NCBI GenBank assembly: GCA_902799745.1
Contig: CADCBQ010000019.1
Location: 1-64,000, forward strand
Source: Fibrobacter succinogenes
Lineage (GTDB): Bacteria; Fibrobacterota; Fibrobacteria; Fibrobacterales; Fibrobacteraceae
Reading direction: 5' to 3'
DNA length: 64,000 bases
A program made the translations under genes and the position numbers. Below the pieces are notes generated by a model. It was not told where the DNA came from, did no database searches, and saw nothing but the letters and a program-made list of their open reading frames with translations. Shown here in pieces: positions 8,088 to 17,358 of the stretch. How positions within the stretch are numbered: the stretch's first letter is position 1; each line of letters opens with the position of its first letter.

Positions 8088-9644
8088 TTACTTTGTTATG
8101 AAATAACGGCGTGTTTTGCTATGCCTGAAATTGCCCAAGTAACGGCCTTGCAAATCGAACACTTTCGCAGGCGCATTTTGGGCGTGCGAGTTCGTTGATT
8201 TCCGGATTTTCTTGGCGATTGGAGCCGCCGAAGCACTGTATTGGTACGCTCCCAGGCCTAATTCTAGGGCGCGGCTCCCTTCCTTGAGCTTTAAGAAGTC
8301 TACGTTAGGCAAGCTACCGTCGGCATTACGCGGGCCAAGCATTCCCGGAATTAACGAGAGGTCTTCGCCGGTTACAGTCATGCTCGGGTCGTCGAGACTC
8401 ACAAAATCGTCTTCGGTCAGGTCGAGATTCAAATTCCAGGTGTTATTTTCACCCGCCGGGCAGTCCACGTAATGGTCGATGTTCTTGCTCGAAATCTTTT
8501 CCCAGCAGGTTCCGATTTGCGATAGTTTGTTCGGGAATGCGATATTGTTCTTCATAACATGCGCGTTGTCGCCCGTAAGCGGGGCCACCTCGGCAAGGCG
8601 AGTTTTGCCGTCTTCGGCGTAGAGCGTCGATGCCATGCTAAAAGAACGGTCCTTGTTCATGTAGGCCGTGTTGTTGAGCCACTGGCTGCCGGCATTGGTG
8701 TAGTTCGCGTAAAAGCCCGAAGATTTATTATTCCAAGCGACGCAATACTTAATGATATGATGTCCGGTGCCATACGTGCTCTGGCCCATCTTGATTCCGT
8801 AACCGTTTCCATTTTTCGGGTTCCCGCGCCCGTAATCGCTGTAGCCATTCCCCATGGCATAGCAGTTCTCCAGAACCACCGGGAATTCCTGGTTGATAAA
8901 ATCGAAACCGTCGTCACTGTTCCACCAGGCACGACACCCAATGAACTTGGTGGTATCGCCTTCGCCCGGCTTCTGGTAATGCGCACCGAAACCGTCCGCA
9001 TTTTCGCCATCGCCCTGCCAACCCGTAGGGTCGTAATTGTCGTGGGCATCGCAATTCAAAAAAATGTGCCCGCCGCCATCTGCAGCACCGTCGTTCGCAA
9101 AGAACCCCGGGCCCGCATTGTGGTGGCTATCCATCTCTTCTAGAAAAATGTGCTTGCTCGCATACAGAAACACACCCGAATTTGAATTATGCTTCATGGG
9201 CGTATTGCGAACCTCAAACCCCTTCAAATGCAGGAATTTCGCCGAAATCACGATAGGCGACGTGTACATCGCACCCGCAGGCGTGCCATCGCTATACTCC
9301 TTGCCGATAGCCACCGGAAGGTTCGCCCCGTCAAAAACCGGGCGCTCGCCCGGGTAGGCCAGATAATGAATGCGGTTATCGTCGCTTTCGCCGCTTGCGG
9401 TCAACAAGATGCCTGCCGTCATCTTATACCGTTCGTAAAAGACCGTGTCGTGCAAGTCGTAAATGCCGCCGCGAATCCATACGGTATCGCCTGCGGTCAC
9501 CACCTTATTTGCCTTGTTGAGGGTTGCGAAGGGTTTGTCCTTTGTACCCGCCGCGTTGTCGCTGCCGTCGGTCGCCACGTAGTACACGGCACCGAACGCC
9601 TGAATCGCCGTTATGGCGAATGCCAATAAGAACCTTGCTCCCAT
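8088..9644 (-). CDS. Secreted pectate lyase, polysaccharide lyase family 9-like
   Basis: A 518-residue exported right-handed beta-helix enzyme. A signal peptide (ARFLLAFAITAIQAFG) is followed by YYVATDGSDNAAGT, typical of the first turn of the beta-helix. The Ca2+-site motifs of Pel9A-type lyases are recognisable as NADGFG (about 215-220) and SDDGFD (about 243-248). Lys in GYGIKMG (about 285) matches the catalytic base. The expected role is beta-elimination of polygalacturonate outside the cell. The last 35 residues (VFDLQGRYLGNF, then a basic tail) resemble the short C-terminal tag of Fibrobacter secreted enzymes and type IX sorting domains. The ATG at 9644 was preferred to the GTG at 9650 because GAGG lies 5 bases before it. 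It is monocistronic and divergent from pcrA. Confidence 0.85.
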   Translation of the reverse strand: MGARFLLAFAITAIQAFGAVYYVATDGSDNAAGTKDKPFATLNKANKVVTAGDTVWIRGGIYDLHDTVFYERYKMTAGILLTASGESDDNRIHYLAYPGERPVFDGANLPVAIGKEYSDGTPAGAMYTSPIVISAKFLHLKGFEVRNTPMKHNSNSGVFLYASKHIFLEEMDSHHNAGPGFFANDGAADGGGHIFLNCDAHDNYDPTGWQGDGENADGFGAHYQKPGEGDTTKFIGCRAWWNSDDGFDFINQEFPVVLENCYAMGNGYSDYGRGNPKNGNGYGIKMGQSTYGTGHHIIKYCVAWNNKSSGFYANYTNAGSQWLNNTAYMNKDRSFSMASTLYAEDGKTRLAEVAPLTGDNAHVMKNNIAFPNKLSQIGTCWEKISSKNIDHYVDCPAGENNTWNLNLDLTEDDFVSLDDPSMTVTGEDLSLIPGMLGPRNADGSLPNVDFLKLKEGSRALELGLGAYQYSASAAPIAKKIRKSTNSHAQNAPAKVFDLQGRYLGNFRHSKTRRYFITK

Positions 9645-9840
9645 ATACACCTCGAGTATTTATTTAAAATATACTCTATTTTGGGAAATGTTGTGTTCTT
9701 TTTGATTTTGGCTCTGATTGTAGCTATTTCTTGTGCTTAGATTTCAGGGGGCTATAACACTATTGTTTTAAAAATACTATATTTTTGTGCAGTAAAACAA
9801 ATGTTCACTATGTAGTGTTCGTATAGTTTGTGAGGTGCAC
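9645..9840. promoter_or_regulatory. AT-rich divergent promoter region, pectate lyase / pcrA
   Basis: About 195 bases of AT-rich DNA between divergent genes. Both flanking genes have the same Shine-Dalgarno arrangement, GAGGTGnAnATG. Several TATA-like boxes occur, including TATATTTTTG near 9778 and TATAGTTTG near 9823, but no -35 element is clear. No small gene was seen here. Confidence 0.4.
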
Positions 9841-12141
9841 ATGGCCCTAGAAAATATGGATCAGGAACAGCGGGAAGCGGTGGAAACTACCGAGGGCTTT
9901 GTGCGCGTGGTGGCGGGGGCTGGGTCCGGCAAGACCCGGACGCTGACCCAGCGTTACCTGTACCTAGTGAAAGAGATGGGGATTTCGCCGTCGAACATCC
10001 TGTGCGTCACGTTTACCAACAAGGCTGCGAACGAAATGAAAAAGCGTATTCGCACGGTGTTGGGCGGCGACGATAGCGGCTACATTTCCACGTTCCACGG
10101 CTTTTGCGTGCGGTTTTTGCGCGAAGAAATCCATGTGCTAAATTACCCGAAAGAATTCATGATTCTGGACGAAGATGACCAGAAGTCCCTTTTGCACAAG
10201 GCCTATGCCGATTTAGGTTACTCGCTTAAAGATTTGAAAATCAGTAGCGTCATCGATTACATCGGGGGCCGAAAGGCAGCTGACATCAATTACGTTTCGC
10301 TGTTTGCGGAACTGCCATCAGAAGGCATGACCACTAAAGACCATTTGCTTGCGCTTTCGGAAGCGGCCGATGACAAGTGGATGCGCGTTTATTACCGCTA
10401 CCTTTACGAACAGAAAAAGAATTACGCTCTGGACTTTGACGATTTGATTCTTTCGACGCTGTACATTCTCGAAAACTTCCCGGAACAGCTTGACAAGTGG
10501 CGCAAGCGCATGATGTACATCATGGTCGATGAATACCAGGACATCGATGGTCAACAGTACCAGCTGGCGGATTTGCTGGCAAGCTACCACAAGAATCTTT
10601 TTGTGGTGGGTGACCCGGACCAGACCATTTACGGCTGGCGCGGAGCCGATGTCAACCGCATTTTGGAATTTGACAAGACCCACGAAAATACCAAGACGAT
10701 TTTGCTGCAGAACAATTATCGTTCCACGCCTAGCATTTTGAAGGTGCCTGATGCGGTCATCAAGAACAACAAGTTCCGAATCGAAAAAGTCTTAAGGCCA
10801 AAGCGTGTCGGCGGCAAGACGCCTGTCTTTTATCACGCCAAGAACACCCGCGAAGAGGCTAAATGGATTGTAGAACAAATCCAGAACGCCGTGCAAAGCG
10901 CCGGCGGCGTCCACTACAAGGATATCGCGGTGCTTTATCGCATGCACTCGCAGTCGCGTTCTGTAGAAGAAGCCTTGATGGCCAAAAACATCCCTTACAA
11001 GGTTTACAGCGGTGTCGGCTTTTACCAGCGCAAAGAAATCAAGGATGTCATTTGCTACTTGCGAATGCTGGTGTACGCCGATGACTTGTCGTTCGTGCGT
11101 ACGGTGAATACGCCCAAGCGCCAGTTCGGCCCGAAGAAGATTGCGACATTACAGGCCTTTGCCGATGCTCGAGGAGTCGGACTCTATGAAGCGTTGCTTG
11201 AAATTGTCTCGGAAGCGGGCCTTTTGAACAATGTGGCGGCCGATGTTTCGTCGCAGGCGGAACTTTCCTCTGTCGGCAACGAAAATCAAAAGATTGATTT
11301 CGACAGCAAGGGATTCCTGGCCCGGAGCAATGTGGTCGAATACGTGAAGCTGATTGAAATGTACCGTTCCCGCTACAAGGACATGAGTGTTTCTGAAGTT
11401 CTCGCGAAAATCCTGCGCGAAACCAAGTACGAAGAAATGCTGCGTTTAGACGGTGACGAAGACCGCCTCGACAATCTGGCGGAACTCAAGCAGGGCATTC
11501 TGGAATTCGAAAATTACTACGAAGAAGACGCTTCGCTCGATGAATACTTGCAGAACATCGTGCTGTTCACGAACACCGACGAAGACACGGAAGAAAAAGA
11601 CCGCGTACAGCTCATGACGATTCATAACGCGAAGGGTTTGGAATTCCCGTACGTATTCGTGTGCGGCTTGAACGAAGGTTTTTTCCCGGTCAAGCGCGTG
11701 CAGAATAAAATCCAGCTGGAAGAAGAACGGCGTCTGGCCTATGTGGCGTTTACCCGCGCCGAGAATGTGCTTTGCTTAAGCGATGCCGAAGATGGTGTTG
11801 CAGGCGAAAGTGGAACTCGCTACCCGTCCAGATTCCTGCTTGAAATGGATATGGGTGGACTGAATATTGCCCGTGGTATTTCGGAAGATTTTCTCGAAGC
11901 CGCGAAAGCGTACATTGCAAATATCGACCGCGACCGCGAATTTTTGAGCGACGAAAGCCTTGGGCTCGTAAAGAAAGCACCTTCGGCCGAATTTGCCGAG
12001 GGCGACCGCATAATGCATAAAATCTTTGGCGTAGGAATCGTAAAGGCTGTAGACGAAAAGAATTTCTGCTACGAAATCGCCTTCGAAAAGTTTGCGACCC
12101 CGCGTTCTATCCAGTTTGACTTTCCGTTGACGCGAATTTAA
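9841..12141 (+). CDS. pcrA: ATP-dependent DNA helicase PcrA/UvrD, superfamily 1
   Basis: A 766-residue 3'-5' DNA helicase for nucleotide-excision and mismatch repair and for clearing recombination intermediates. Motifs run in order: QREAVETTEGFVRVVAGAGSGKT (Q motif and Walker A), FTNKAANEMKKR (Ia), DEYQD (II), GDPDQTIYGWRGAD (III), NYRS (IV), TIHNAKGLEFPYVFVCG (V) and EERRLAYVAFTRA (VI). The C-terminal segment (GDRIMHKIFGVGIV) is the Tudor-like domain of PcrA. ATG 9841 was chosen over GTG 9835 because the GAGG ribosome site overlaps that GTG. The length and motifs are normal. Confidence 0.96.
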   Translation: MALENMDQEQREAVETTEGFVRVVAGAGSGKTRTLTQRYLYLVKEMGISPSNILCVTFTNKAANEMKKRIRTVLGGDDSGYISTFHGFCVRFLREEIHVLNYPKEFMILDEDDQKSLLHKAYADLGYSLKDLKISSVIDYIGGRKAADINYVSLFAELPSEGMTTKDHLLALSEAADDKWMRVYYRYLYEQKKNYALDFDDLILSTLYILENFPEQLDKWRKRMMYIMVDEYQDIDGQQYQLADLLASYHKNLFVVGDPDQTIYGWRGADVNRILEFDKTHENTKTILLQNNYRSTPSILKVPDAVIKNNKFRIEKVLRPKRVGGKTPVFYHAKNTREEAKWIVEQIQNAVQSAGGVHYKDIAVLYRMHSQSRSVEEALMAKNIPYKVYSGVGFYQRKEIKDVICYLRMLVYADDLSFVRTVNTPKRQFGPKKIATLQAFADARGVGLYEALLEIVSEAGLLNNVAADVSSQAELSSVGNENQKIDFDSKGFLARSNVVEYVKLIEMYRSRYKDMSVSEVLAKILRETKYEEMLRLDGDEDRLDNLAELKQGILEFENYYEEDASLDEYLQNIVLFTNTDEDTEEKDRVQLMTIHNAKGLEFPYVFVCGLNEGFFPVKRVQNKIQLEEERRLAYVAFTRAENVLCLSDAEDGVAGESGTRYPSRFLLEMDMGGLNIARGISEDFLEAAKAYIANIDRDREFLSDESLGLVKKAPSAEFAEGDRIMHKIFGVGIVKAVDEKNFCYEIAFEKFATPRSIQFDFPLTRI

Positions 12142-12173
12142 TAAAAAAATATTTGATTTTATAGATTCTATTT

Positions 12174-12201
12174 TTGTATCTTGTGGCCATTCTGATATAA
12201 T
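12174..12201 (+). promoter_or_regulatory. Extended -10 promoter for the 12236 barrel gene
   Basis: TTGTAT (12174-12179), a 16-base spacer, then TATAAT (12196-12201) preceded by TG (12193-12194), making an extended -10 box. The start lies about 35 bases downstream, with TAGGAGA as ribosome site. This is the most standard sigma70-like promoter in the window. Confidence 0.6.
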
Positions 12202-12235
12202 CGTGCAAATTAATAACGGTTAGGAGATACATTAT

Positions 12236-13006
12236 ATGTTCAAAAAGATCATTCTCGCAAGCGCCCTTGCGATTAGTACTTCGTTTGCGTCTTGGGATTT
12301 GTTCCCGGTTCTCGAAAACCATAAAGGCCAAGCTAGACTTGCCACATCGTTTACAAATTATACCTGGCACGACGATGTCTACAACTCGCTAAGCATGTGT
12401 GCGGGCGTAAGGTATACCGCTGTTCCGAACTTGGAACTTGCCATCAATATTCCGTATCGTCTTTTCACCTATTTTGCAGGAGAAGATATGGAAGCGGACG
12501 GATTCGGATCACCTTTTTTCTCGGCGCGTTACCAGTTCATTCCGACCATGAATGTTTTCGCTGACGTTTATTTCCCTTTTGGTGATGAATCTTTCGTTGA
12601 AAAAGATGCTTGGGCGTTCGATGCCGGCTTGCAATTTTCGACACATTTCAGTTCTCTGCTCAACTTTGGCTCTGAACTCGGAGTCTATTTTGAGACATAT
12701 GGAGAAAGCCATTACGCCCCGTTTAGGGCTTATGTGAATACAGAACTTGATTTTGCTGTGTCGTCGCAGTTTACTCCGTATATTCTTGCGGATGTGGATG
12801 TTGAACTCGGCGGATTCGAAGAAGATAATGGCTATGAATTTTCCAATAGCGGTGGAAACACCTATGTTTTGTTGGGTGCTGGTGCGAAGTACGACTTTAA
12901 CCGGATTTTCTCTCTCGATGCCGCTGTTAGTTTGGCCAAATGGGTTAATGAAGATGATGACCCTGTATTTATAATGGCTTCGTTGGAGGCTTTGTTTAAC
13001 TTCTAG
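12236..13006 (+). CDS. Predicted outer-membrane beta-barrel protein
   Basis: A 256-residue exported protein of unknown function. The signal peptide (MFKKIILASALAISTSFA) is followed by alternating amphipathic strands rich in aromatic residues, such as LELAINIPYRLF and YQFIPTMNVFADVYFPFG. The final strand ends in Phe (ASLEALFNF), as outer-membrane barrels do. The size suggests about 10-12 strands. A strong ribosome site (AGGAGA) and an extended -10 promoter lie upstream, which points to high expression. It is monocistronic, between pcrA and radA. No family could be named. Confidence 0.7.
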   Translation: MFKKIILASALAISTSFASWDLFPVLENHKGQARLATSFTNYTWHDDVYNSLSMCAGVRYTAVPNLELAINIPYRLFTYFAGEDMEADGFGSPFFSARYQFIPTMNVFADVYFPFGDESFVEKDAWAFDAGLQFSTHFSSLLNFGSELGVYFETYGESHYAPFRAYVNTELDFAVSSQFTPYILADVDVELGGFEEDNGYEFSNSGGNTYVLLGAGAKYDFNRIFSLDAAVSLAKWVNEDDDPVFIMASLEALFNF

Positions 13007-13059
13007 AACGGAATATAAACCGAAAAATTTAAAACAGGTGCTTTTTTGAGCATTTATTT

Positions 13060-13092
13060 GCGCTTGACATTTTGTGTCAGGCGCATTTTGTT
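13060..13092 (+). terminator. Terminator-like inverted repeat between barrel gene and radA
   Basis: GCGCTTGACA (13060-13069) and TGTCAGGCGC (13075-13084) form a 10-bp stem with one G-U pair and a 5-base loop, followed by ATTTTGTT. It lies 54 bases after the barrel gene and just before the radA -10 box. It could be a terminator or an operator. Confidence 0.45.
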
Positions 13093-13097
13093 ATATT
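13092..13097 (+). promoter_or_regulatory. radA -10 box TATATT, 7 bases before ATG
   Basis: TATATT ends 7 bases before ATG 13105, with no Shine-Dalgarno sequence between them. This fits a leaderless transcript. Confidence 0.4.
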
Positions 13098-13104
13098 AGT
13101 GCAC

Positions 13105-14499
13105 ATGGTAGCACTAAACAAGTCGAAAGCGAAAAAAGAAATTGAGTTCCTTTGCACCGAATGCGGCAATACCACGCCCAAGTGGGCGGGCAAGTGCCCG
13201 TTCTGTGGCGCTTGGAGTAGCCTCAAGGAACATGTGGTCGAAAACATTCTCGAGGGCGGACGAGCCTCGCGCGGCTTGGGTGGCCCGGTGCACAAGGTGG
13301 TACCGCTCAAGGATGTCGCGACCGAGGATACGCGGCGGCTGAGCTCCGCCAATGCCGAATTTGACCGCGTGCTGGGGGGCGGGCTTGCACCAGGTTCCCT
13401 GGTGCTCATTGGTGGCGATCCGGGAATCGGTAAGTCCACGCTCGTGCTTTCGACTCTCGCCACCATGACAGCCGCCGGCGTCAAGACGCTTTACGTGAGC
13501 GGCGAAGAGAGTGCGGTTCAGGTGAAGCTCCGCAGCGAGCGCCTGAATGTCGCAGGCTCTGACATGCTTTTGCTTTGCGAAACCAGCCTCGAAAAAATCT
13601 TGCAGCAGGCGCAAGAACTAAAGCCGCAAGTGCTTGTGATTGATTCAATCCAGACGGTCTACAAGAGCGACTTGTCAGGCACTCCAGGCTGCGCCACGCA
13701 GCTTCGCGAATGCACGCTCGACCTGATGGTCTTTGCCAAGAATACTGGCTGCATTACCATTCTGATTGGGCACGTGACCAAGGATGGTCAGATTGCTGGC
13801 CCGCGCATTTTGGAACACATGGTCGATACGGTCGTGTACTTTGAAGGCGACCGCAATCATCAATACCGGATTCTCCGGACCATCAAGAACCGCTTTGGTG
13901 CTACCGACGAAATCGGCGTATTCGAGATGACGGGGCACGGGCTTTCGCCTGTGGAAAATCCGAGCCGCGTGTTCTTGCAAGAAAACGTTCCGCCGACGCC
14001 CGGGAGCGTCGTCTGCTGTACGCTCGAAGGCACTCGCGCCATGCTCTTTGAAACGCAGGCGCTCGTGAGTTCGACCACGTTTGCGGTACCCCAGCGTGTG
14101 GCGGCGGGAATCGATCCGAAGCGTCTGACGATTATTCTCGCCCTGCTCGAAAAGTTCGGCGGCGTTATCGTTGGTGCCTCCGACGTGTTCGTGTCGATCG
14201 CCGGCGGGCTGAAGGTCTCCGACACTTCATCGGACCTCGCCTTAGCGCTTGCCATCGCTAGCAACCACCTCGCGATTCCGCTCGGTCGCCAGTGCATTGT
14301 CATCGGTGAACTTGGACTGTCTGGCGAGGTCCGCTCCGTGAGCCTGCTGGAACAGCGGCTCAAGGAAGCCCGCCGCCTGGGAATCACCGAGGCGGTCGTG
14401 CCTGCGGGCGGTCGCCTGCCCGAAAACACCTCCGGCATGAAGGTTGTCCAGGTTCACACCCTCTCCGAGGCCGTGAACTGGCTGATGAACAAGAAATAA
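13105..14499 (+). CDS. radA: DNA repair protein RadA (Sms)
   Basis: A 464-residue RecA-like ATPase that promotes branch migration in homologous recombination. The N-terminal C4 zinc finger is CTECGNTTPKWAGKCPFCGAW. Walker A is GGDPGIGKST, Walker B is VLVIDSIQTV, and the family-specific KNRFG motif is present (TIKNRFGATDEIGVFEM). The C-terminal third is the Lon-protease-like domain (KVSDTSSDLALALAIASNHL). The start is ATG 13105, which places the zinc finger at the usual position. Length and motifs are normal. It is convergent with the pentapeptide-repeat gene. Confidence 0.97.
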   Translation: MVALNKSKAKKEIEFLCTECGNTTPKWAGKCPFCGAWSSLKEHVVENILEGGRASRGLGGPVHKVVPLKDVATEDTRRLSSANAEFDRVLGGGLAPGSLVLIGGDPGIGKSTLVLSTLATMTAAGVKTLYVSGEESAVQVKLRSERLNVAGSDMLLLCETSLEKILQQAQELKPQVLVIDSIQTVYKSDLSGTPGCATQLRECTLDLMVFAKNTGCITILIGHVTKDGQIAGPRILEHMVDTVVYFEGDRNHQYRILRTIKNRFGATDEIGVFEMTGHGLSPVENPSRVFLQENVPPTPGSVVCCTLEGTRAMLFETQALVSSTTFAVPQRVAAGIDPKRLTIILALLEKFGGVIVGASDVFVSIAGGLKVSDTSSDLALALAIASNHLAIPLGRQCIVIGELGLSGEVRSVSLLEQRLKEARRLGITEAVVPAGGRLPENTSGMKVVQVHTLSEAVNWLMNKK

Positions 14500-14518
14500 G
14501 CTTAGAACAGAAATGTGG

Positions 14519-14563
14519 TGTCATCCTGAGCGACGCAACGAAGTTGCGAAGTCGAAGGATCTC
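14519..14563 (+). repeat. REP-like element TGTCATCCTGAGCG...GAAGGATCTC
   Basis: A 45-base imperfect palindrome in the radA downstream spacer. The outer arms are TGTCATCCTGAGCGAC and GTCGAAGGATCTC, with an inner stem GCAAC-GAA-GTTGC. The GTCATCCTGAGCG / CGAAGGATCT signature is a dispersed palindromic element seen in many bacterial genomes. Only this copy was noticed in the window. Confidence 0.6.
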
Positions 14564-14590
14564 TAGATGGCTTTAAAGTATTTTAAAACA

Positions 14591-14619
14591 AAAAGCCTCG
14601 GTTTTCACCGAGGTTTTTT
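14591..14619. terminator. Bidirectional terminator between radA and pentapeptide gene
   Basis: AAAAGCCTCGG-TTTTCA-CCGAGGTTTTTT: a 6-bp GC-rich stem (14596-14601 with 14608-14613) flanked by A and T runs. It serves the two convergent genes. Confidence 0.85.
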
Positions 14620-14640
14620 AAAATCCGTTAAGGTTCTAGA

Positions 14641-16035
14641 CTACTCTTCGTCGTCAGCGGCTTTTTTCCTTTTCTTTTTCTTCGGAGAAGAACCAGAGCC
14701 TTCGACCTTGATGTCGGCGGCCTTTTCACCACGCTTGGTGAAGCCGTACTGACGCGGGTCAAAGCCGGACGGGAACTGCGTCTTGTTATCGTAGATCACC
14801 TTCTTGGCGGTGAACTTTTCGATCTTGGCGCCTTCGAGGTTTGCACCGGAGAAGTCCACGTCTTCCATCTTGGTATCGGCGTCAATCTTGATGCCCTGCA
14901 TGTTGGCGTTCGTGAAGTTCACCTTGATGAGCTTAGCGCCGGCGAAGCTTACGCCGTTGAGCTGGGCGAGAATGAAGTCGGAACGTTCGATGGTGGAGTT
15001 GGCGAAGTTGGCCTTGGTGAGGTCAGCCTTATCGAAGATGTTCTTACGAACATAAGCACCGTCGAACACGGCCTTCAGGAGTTCAGCATTCTGGAAGGCG
15101 TTCTTGCTCACTTCGGTATCGTAGAAGGAAGCCTTGGAGAGCTTGGTCTTTGTGAAGGAGTTCTTGGAAACGGAGCCCTTGTCGAAGATCACGCCGGTGA
15201 GGTCCTGGCCGTCGAACTTCATGTTCTTCACGGTGGACTGGGCGAACTTGGCCTTCTGGAGCTGGGTCTTGGAAAGGTCGACGTCGTTGAAGGTCGTCAA
15301 GGAAAGGTCAGCATCCTGCAGGTTCACGTTCTTGAATTCTGCACCGCTGAAGTTAGCCTGAGAAAGACCAGCCTTGGCGAAGTTCACGTCAATCAGGTCA
15401 ACGCCCTTGAAGTTGGCGGCGATCAGGTTGCAGGCGGTAAAGTCGGTCTTCACGATGGTGGCCTTGCGGAGGTCGCTGTTAGCCATCAAGGAACGGGAGA
15501 AGTTTGCGTGGGTGAGGTTTGCCTTGCTGAAGTCGGCTGCAGTAAGGTCCACATCCATCACGGACGCCTGGGTGAGGTCGGACTTGCTGAAGTCAGCGTT
15601 GTCGGACACCTTCATAGCATCGAGGCGAGCGTTCTTGAAATTCACTTTCGGGAAGTTACTGTCGAGAAGCGTTGCACGGTAGAGGTTTGCCTCTTCCATG
15701 TTGGCGCCTTCGAAAGAAGAAGAGCGGATGTCAGCACCACTGATGGTCGCCTTGGTGAGGTCGGCGCCTTCGAAGTTTGCGCCGCTAATCACAGCGTTCT
15801 GGAAGGATACTTCGTTGAGCTTTGCGCCCTGGAAGTTCGGACTTTCACCGGTAGCACGGCGGAAGTCGGTGGTGTGAGCGACGGCTTTTGCATTCTTGAA
15901 GTTAAAACCGTCAATACGCTTGTTACTGAAAGAAACGTTCAGGTCCTTGCCTGCCCAGTTGTCTTGGGCGTAAACGTTGAGGGCAAGTGCACTCAACAGG
16001 CACAGGCCGAACTTAGATACACTCTTCATATTCAT
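14641..16035 (-). CDS. Exported pentapeptide-repeat protein
   Basis: A 464-residue protein with a signal peptide (MKSVSKFGLCLLSALALNVYAQ). About 400 residues of nearly continuous A(D/N)LxX-type pentapeptide repeats follow (for example ANFEGADLTKATISGADI). They would fold as a long right-handed quadrilateral beta-helix of some 18-20 coils. The C-terminus is a highly charged tail (PKKKKRKKAADDEE). Most described pentapeptide-repeat proteins of this size, such as MfpA and Qnr, are cytoplasmic; here the signal peptide places it in the periplasm or outside. The first ATG (16035) has AAGGGAA at good spacing. Single gene; role unknown. Confidence 0.8.
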   Translation of the reverse strand: MNMKSVSKFGLCLLSALALNVYAQDNWAGKDLNVSFSNKRIDGFNFKNAKAVAHTTDFRRATGESPNFQGAKLNEVSFQNAVISGANFEGADLTKATISGADIRSSSFEGANMEEANLYRATLLDSNFPKVNFKNARLDAMKVSDNADFSKSDLTQASVMDVDLTAADFSKANLTHANFSRSLMANSDLRKATIVKTDFTACNLIAANFKGVDLIDVNFAKAGLSQANFSGAEFKNVNLQDADLSLTTFNDVDLSKTQLQKAKFAQSTVKNMKFDGQDLTGVIFDKGSVSKNSFTKTKLSKASFYDTEVSKNAFQNAELLKAVFDGAYVRKNIFDKADLTKANFANSTIERSDFILAQLNGVSFAGAKLIKVNFTNANMQGIKIDADTKMEDVDFSGANLEGAKIEKFTAKKVIYDNKTQFPSGFDPRQYGFTKRGEKAADIKVEGSGSSPKKKKRKKAADDEE

Positions 16036-16154
16036 ATAAATTCCCTTTTAAGGATAAACCAAATAACGGATAGCTCTAAAATAACTAAAAAAATTGGCAA
16101 ATAACAATAAAAAAGAAAAAAACTTGATAAATAAATGCTAATTTGTTCCCCGAA

Positions 16155-17348
16155 ATGGCAAATTTTACCTCAAATCGATATGATGTGGTGGTTTGCGGGG
16201 CCGGTCCTGCCGGTCTCATGGCTGCCTGTACCCTTGGTCGCTTGACCTCCGGTACTAGACGGATTTTGCTTTTAGATAAAAAGGAACCCTGGAAAGAACC
16301 AATTTTCTGCGCCGAAGCGGTATCTACGGATCGCTTGAATTCGCTTTGGCCGGTGGACGATACTTTTGTTCGCGGAACTCTTTCTGGAATCTATTTTACA
16401 TCGCCTAAGCGTTACCGTGCTGAATTTTATAGCAAGGATTGCGGCCTGATTCTGGACCGTGCCCGCTTCCACCATTCCATTTCGGATGGTTGCTTGTCCG
16501 CGGGTGTGGAATGCCGCTACGATGCTGTTATCAAAAAGCTTGAAAAGGCCGAAGAAGGTTGGAATATCACGGTCTCGGTGGGCGGTGAAACGGAAGTTTT
16601 GTCTGCGGAGGCCGTTGTCGATGCGACGGGTCCGAGTTGCAGGCTGACTCGCAATATCGATTGTCTCAAGGGAATCGAATCGGGCGATACCGATCTGGAA
16701 CCCGCTATTTTTGCGGTGGCCGAAGGCATCGAACACAGCAAGGAACATATTGAACTGTTCTTCGGTTCCGAATTCAAATCGGGCTACGGCTGGATTTTCC
16801 CGCGTGACGGTAAAGAGGTGAATATCGGTTTTGTGCTCGGCAAAGAAGTCGAACATAAGGAACCTTTGCGCAAAAAGCTTTTGGACTTTATTGCCCGTGA
16901 TTACCCGAATGCAAAGGTCAAGGCTGTGTACGGCGGCATGATCGCTTGCGGCCAGTCCACAAAGCCCTTGGCCAAGTGCGGTCTTTTTAAGGCGGGCGAT
17001 GCGGCCAGTTGCGTGAACCCGATTAGCCGTTCGGGCATTGTGGAATCGCTCCTTTGCGGCAAAATTGTGGCAGAATCGGTCAAGGAATGGCTCGGTGCAC
17101 CTAGTGAAAACCGTAGTGCTATTGAAGCCGGAGTGCTGGACCGCTGGATGGCCGCTCTCGGGAAAAAGCATTTGCAGGTGGCAAACGCCAAGATCGGCTT
17201 CAACAAGATTAGCGATGCCCAGTTTGACCGTGCCGCTAAAAATCTTTCGAAGCTTCCTCGCGAAAAGCAGACGCTGCTTCGTATCTTCTTTACGGTGCTG
17301 TGGTCTTGCCCGTCGCTGATCTGGAAGATGCGCTCCTTCTTGCATTGA
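16155..17348 (+). CDS. FAD-dependent oxidoreductase, geranylgeranyl-reductase family
   Basis: A 397-residue flavoprotein. The N-terminal dinucleotide fold is DVVVCGAGPAGLMAA, and the later FAD motif is KCGLFKAGDAASCVNPISRSGI, matching the geranylgeranyl reductase / digeranylgeranylglycerophospholipid reductase family. Such enzymes reduce isoprenoid double bonds, as in quinone or lipid side chains, but the family also contains halogenases and unrelated reductases, so the substrate is open. ATG 16155 was chosen; an upstream TTG (16143) adds only four residues. It heads an apparent three-gene set with sufE (10-base gap) and a membrane protein. Confidence 0.75.
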   Translation: MANFTSNRYDVVVCGAGPAGLMAACTLGRLTSGTRRILLLDKKEPWKEPIFCAEAVSTDRLNSLWPVDDTFVRGTLSGIYFTSPKRYRAEFYSKDCGLILDRARFHHSISDGCLSAGVECRYDAVIKKLEKAEEGWNITVSVGGETEVLSAEAVVDATGPSCRLTRNIDCLKGIESGDTDLEPAIFAVAEGIEHSKEHIELFFGSEFKSGYGWIFPRDGKEVNIGFVLGKEVEHKEPLRKKLLDFIARDYPNAKVKAVYGGMIACGQSTKPLAKCGLFKAGDAASCVNPISRSGIVESLLCGKIVAESVKEWLGAPSENRSAIEAGVLDRWMAALGKKHLQVANAKIGFNKISDAQFDRAAKNLSKLPREKQTLLRIFFTVLWSCPSLIWKMRSFLH

Positions 17349-17358
17349 TGGTGATATT

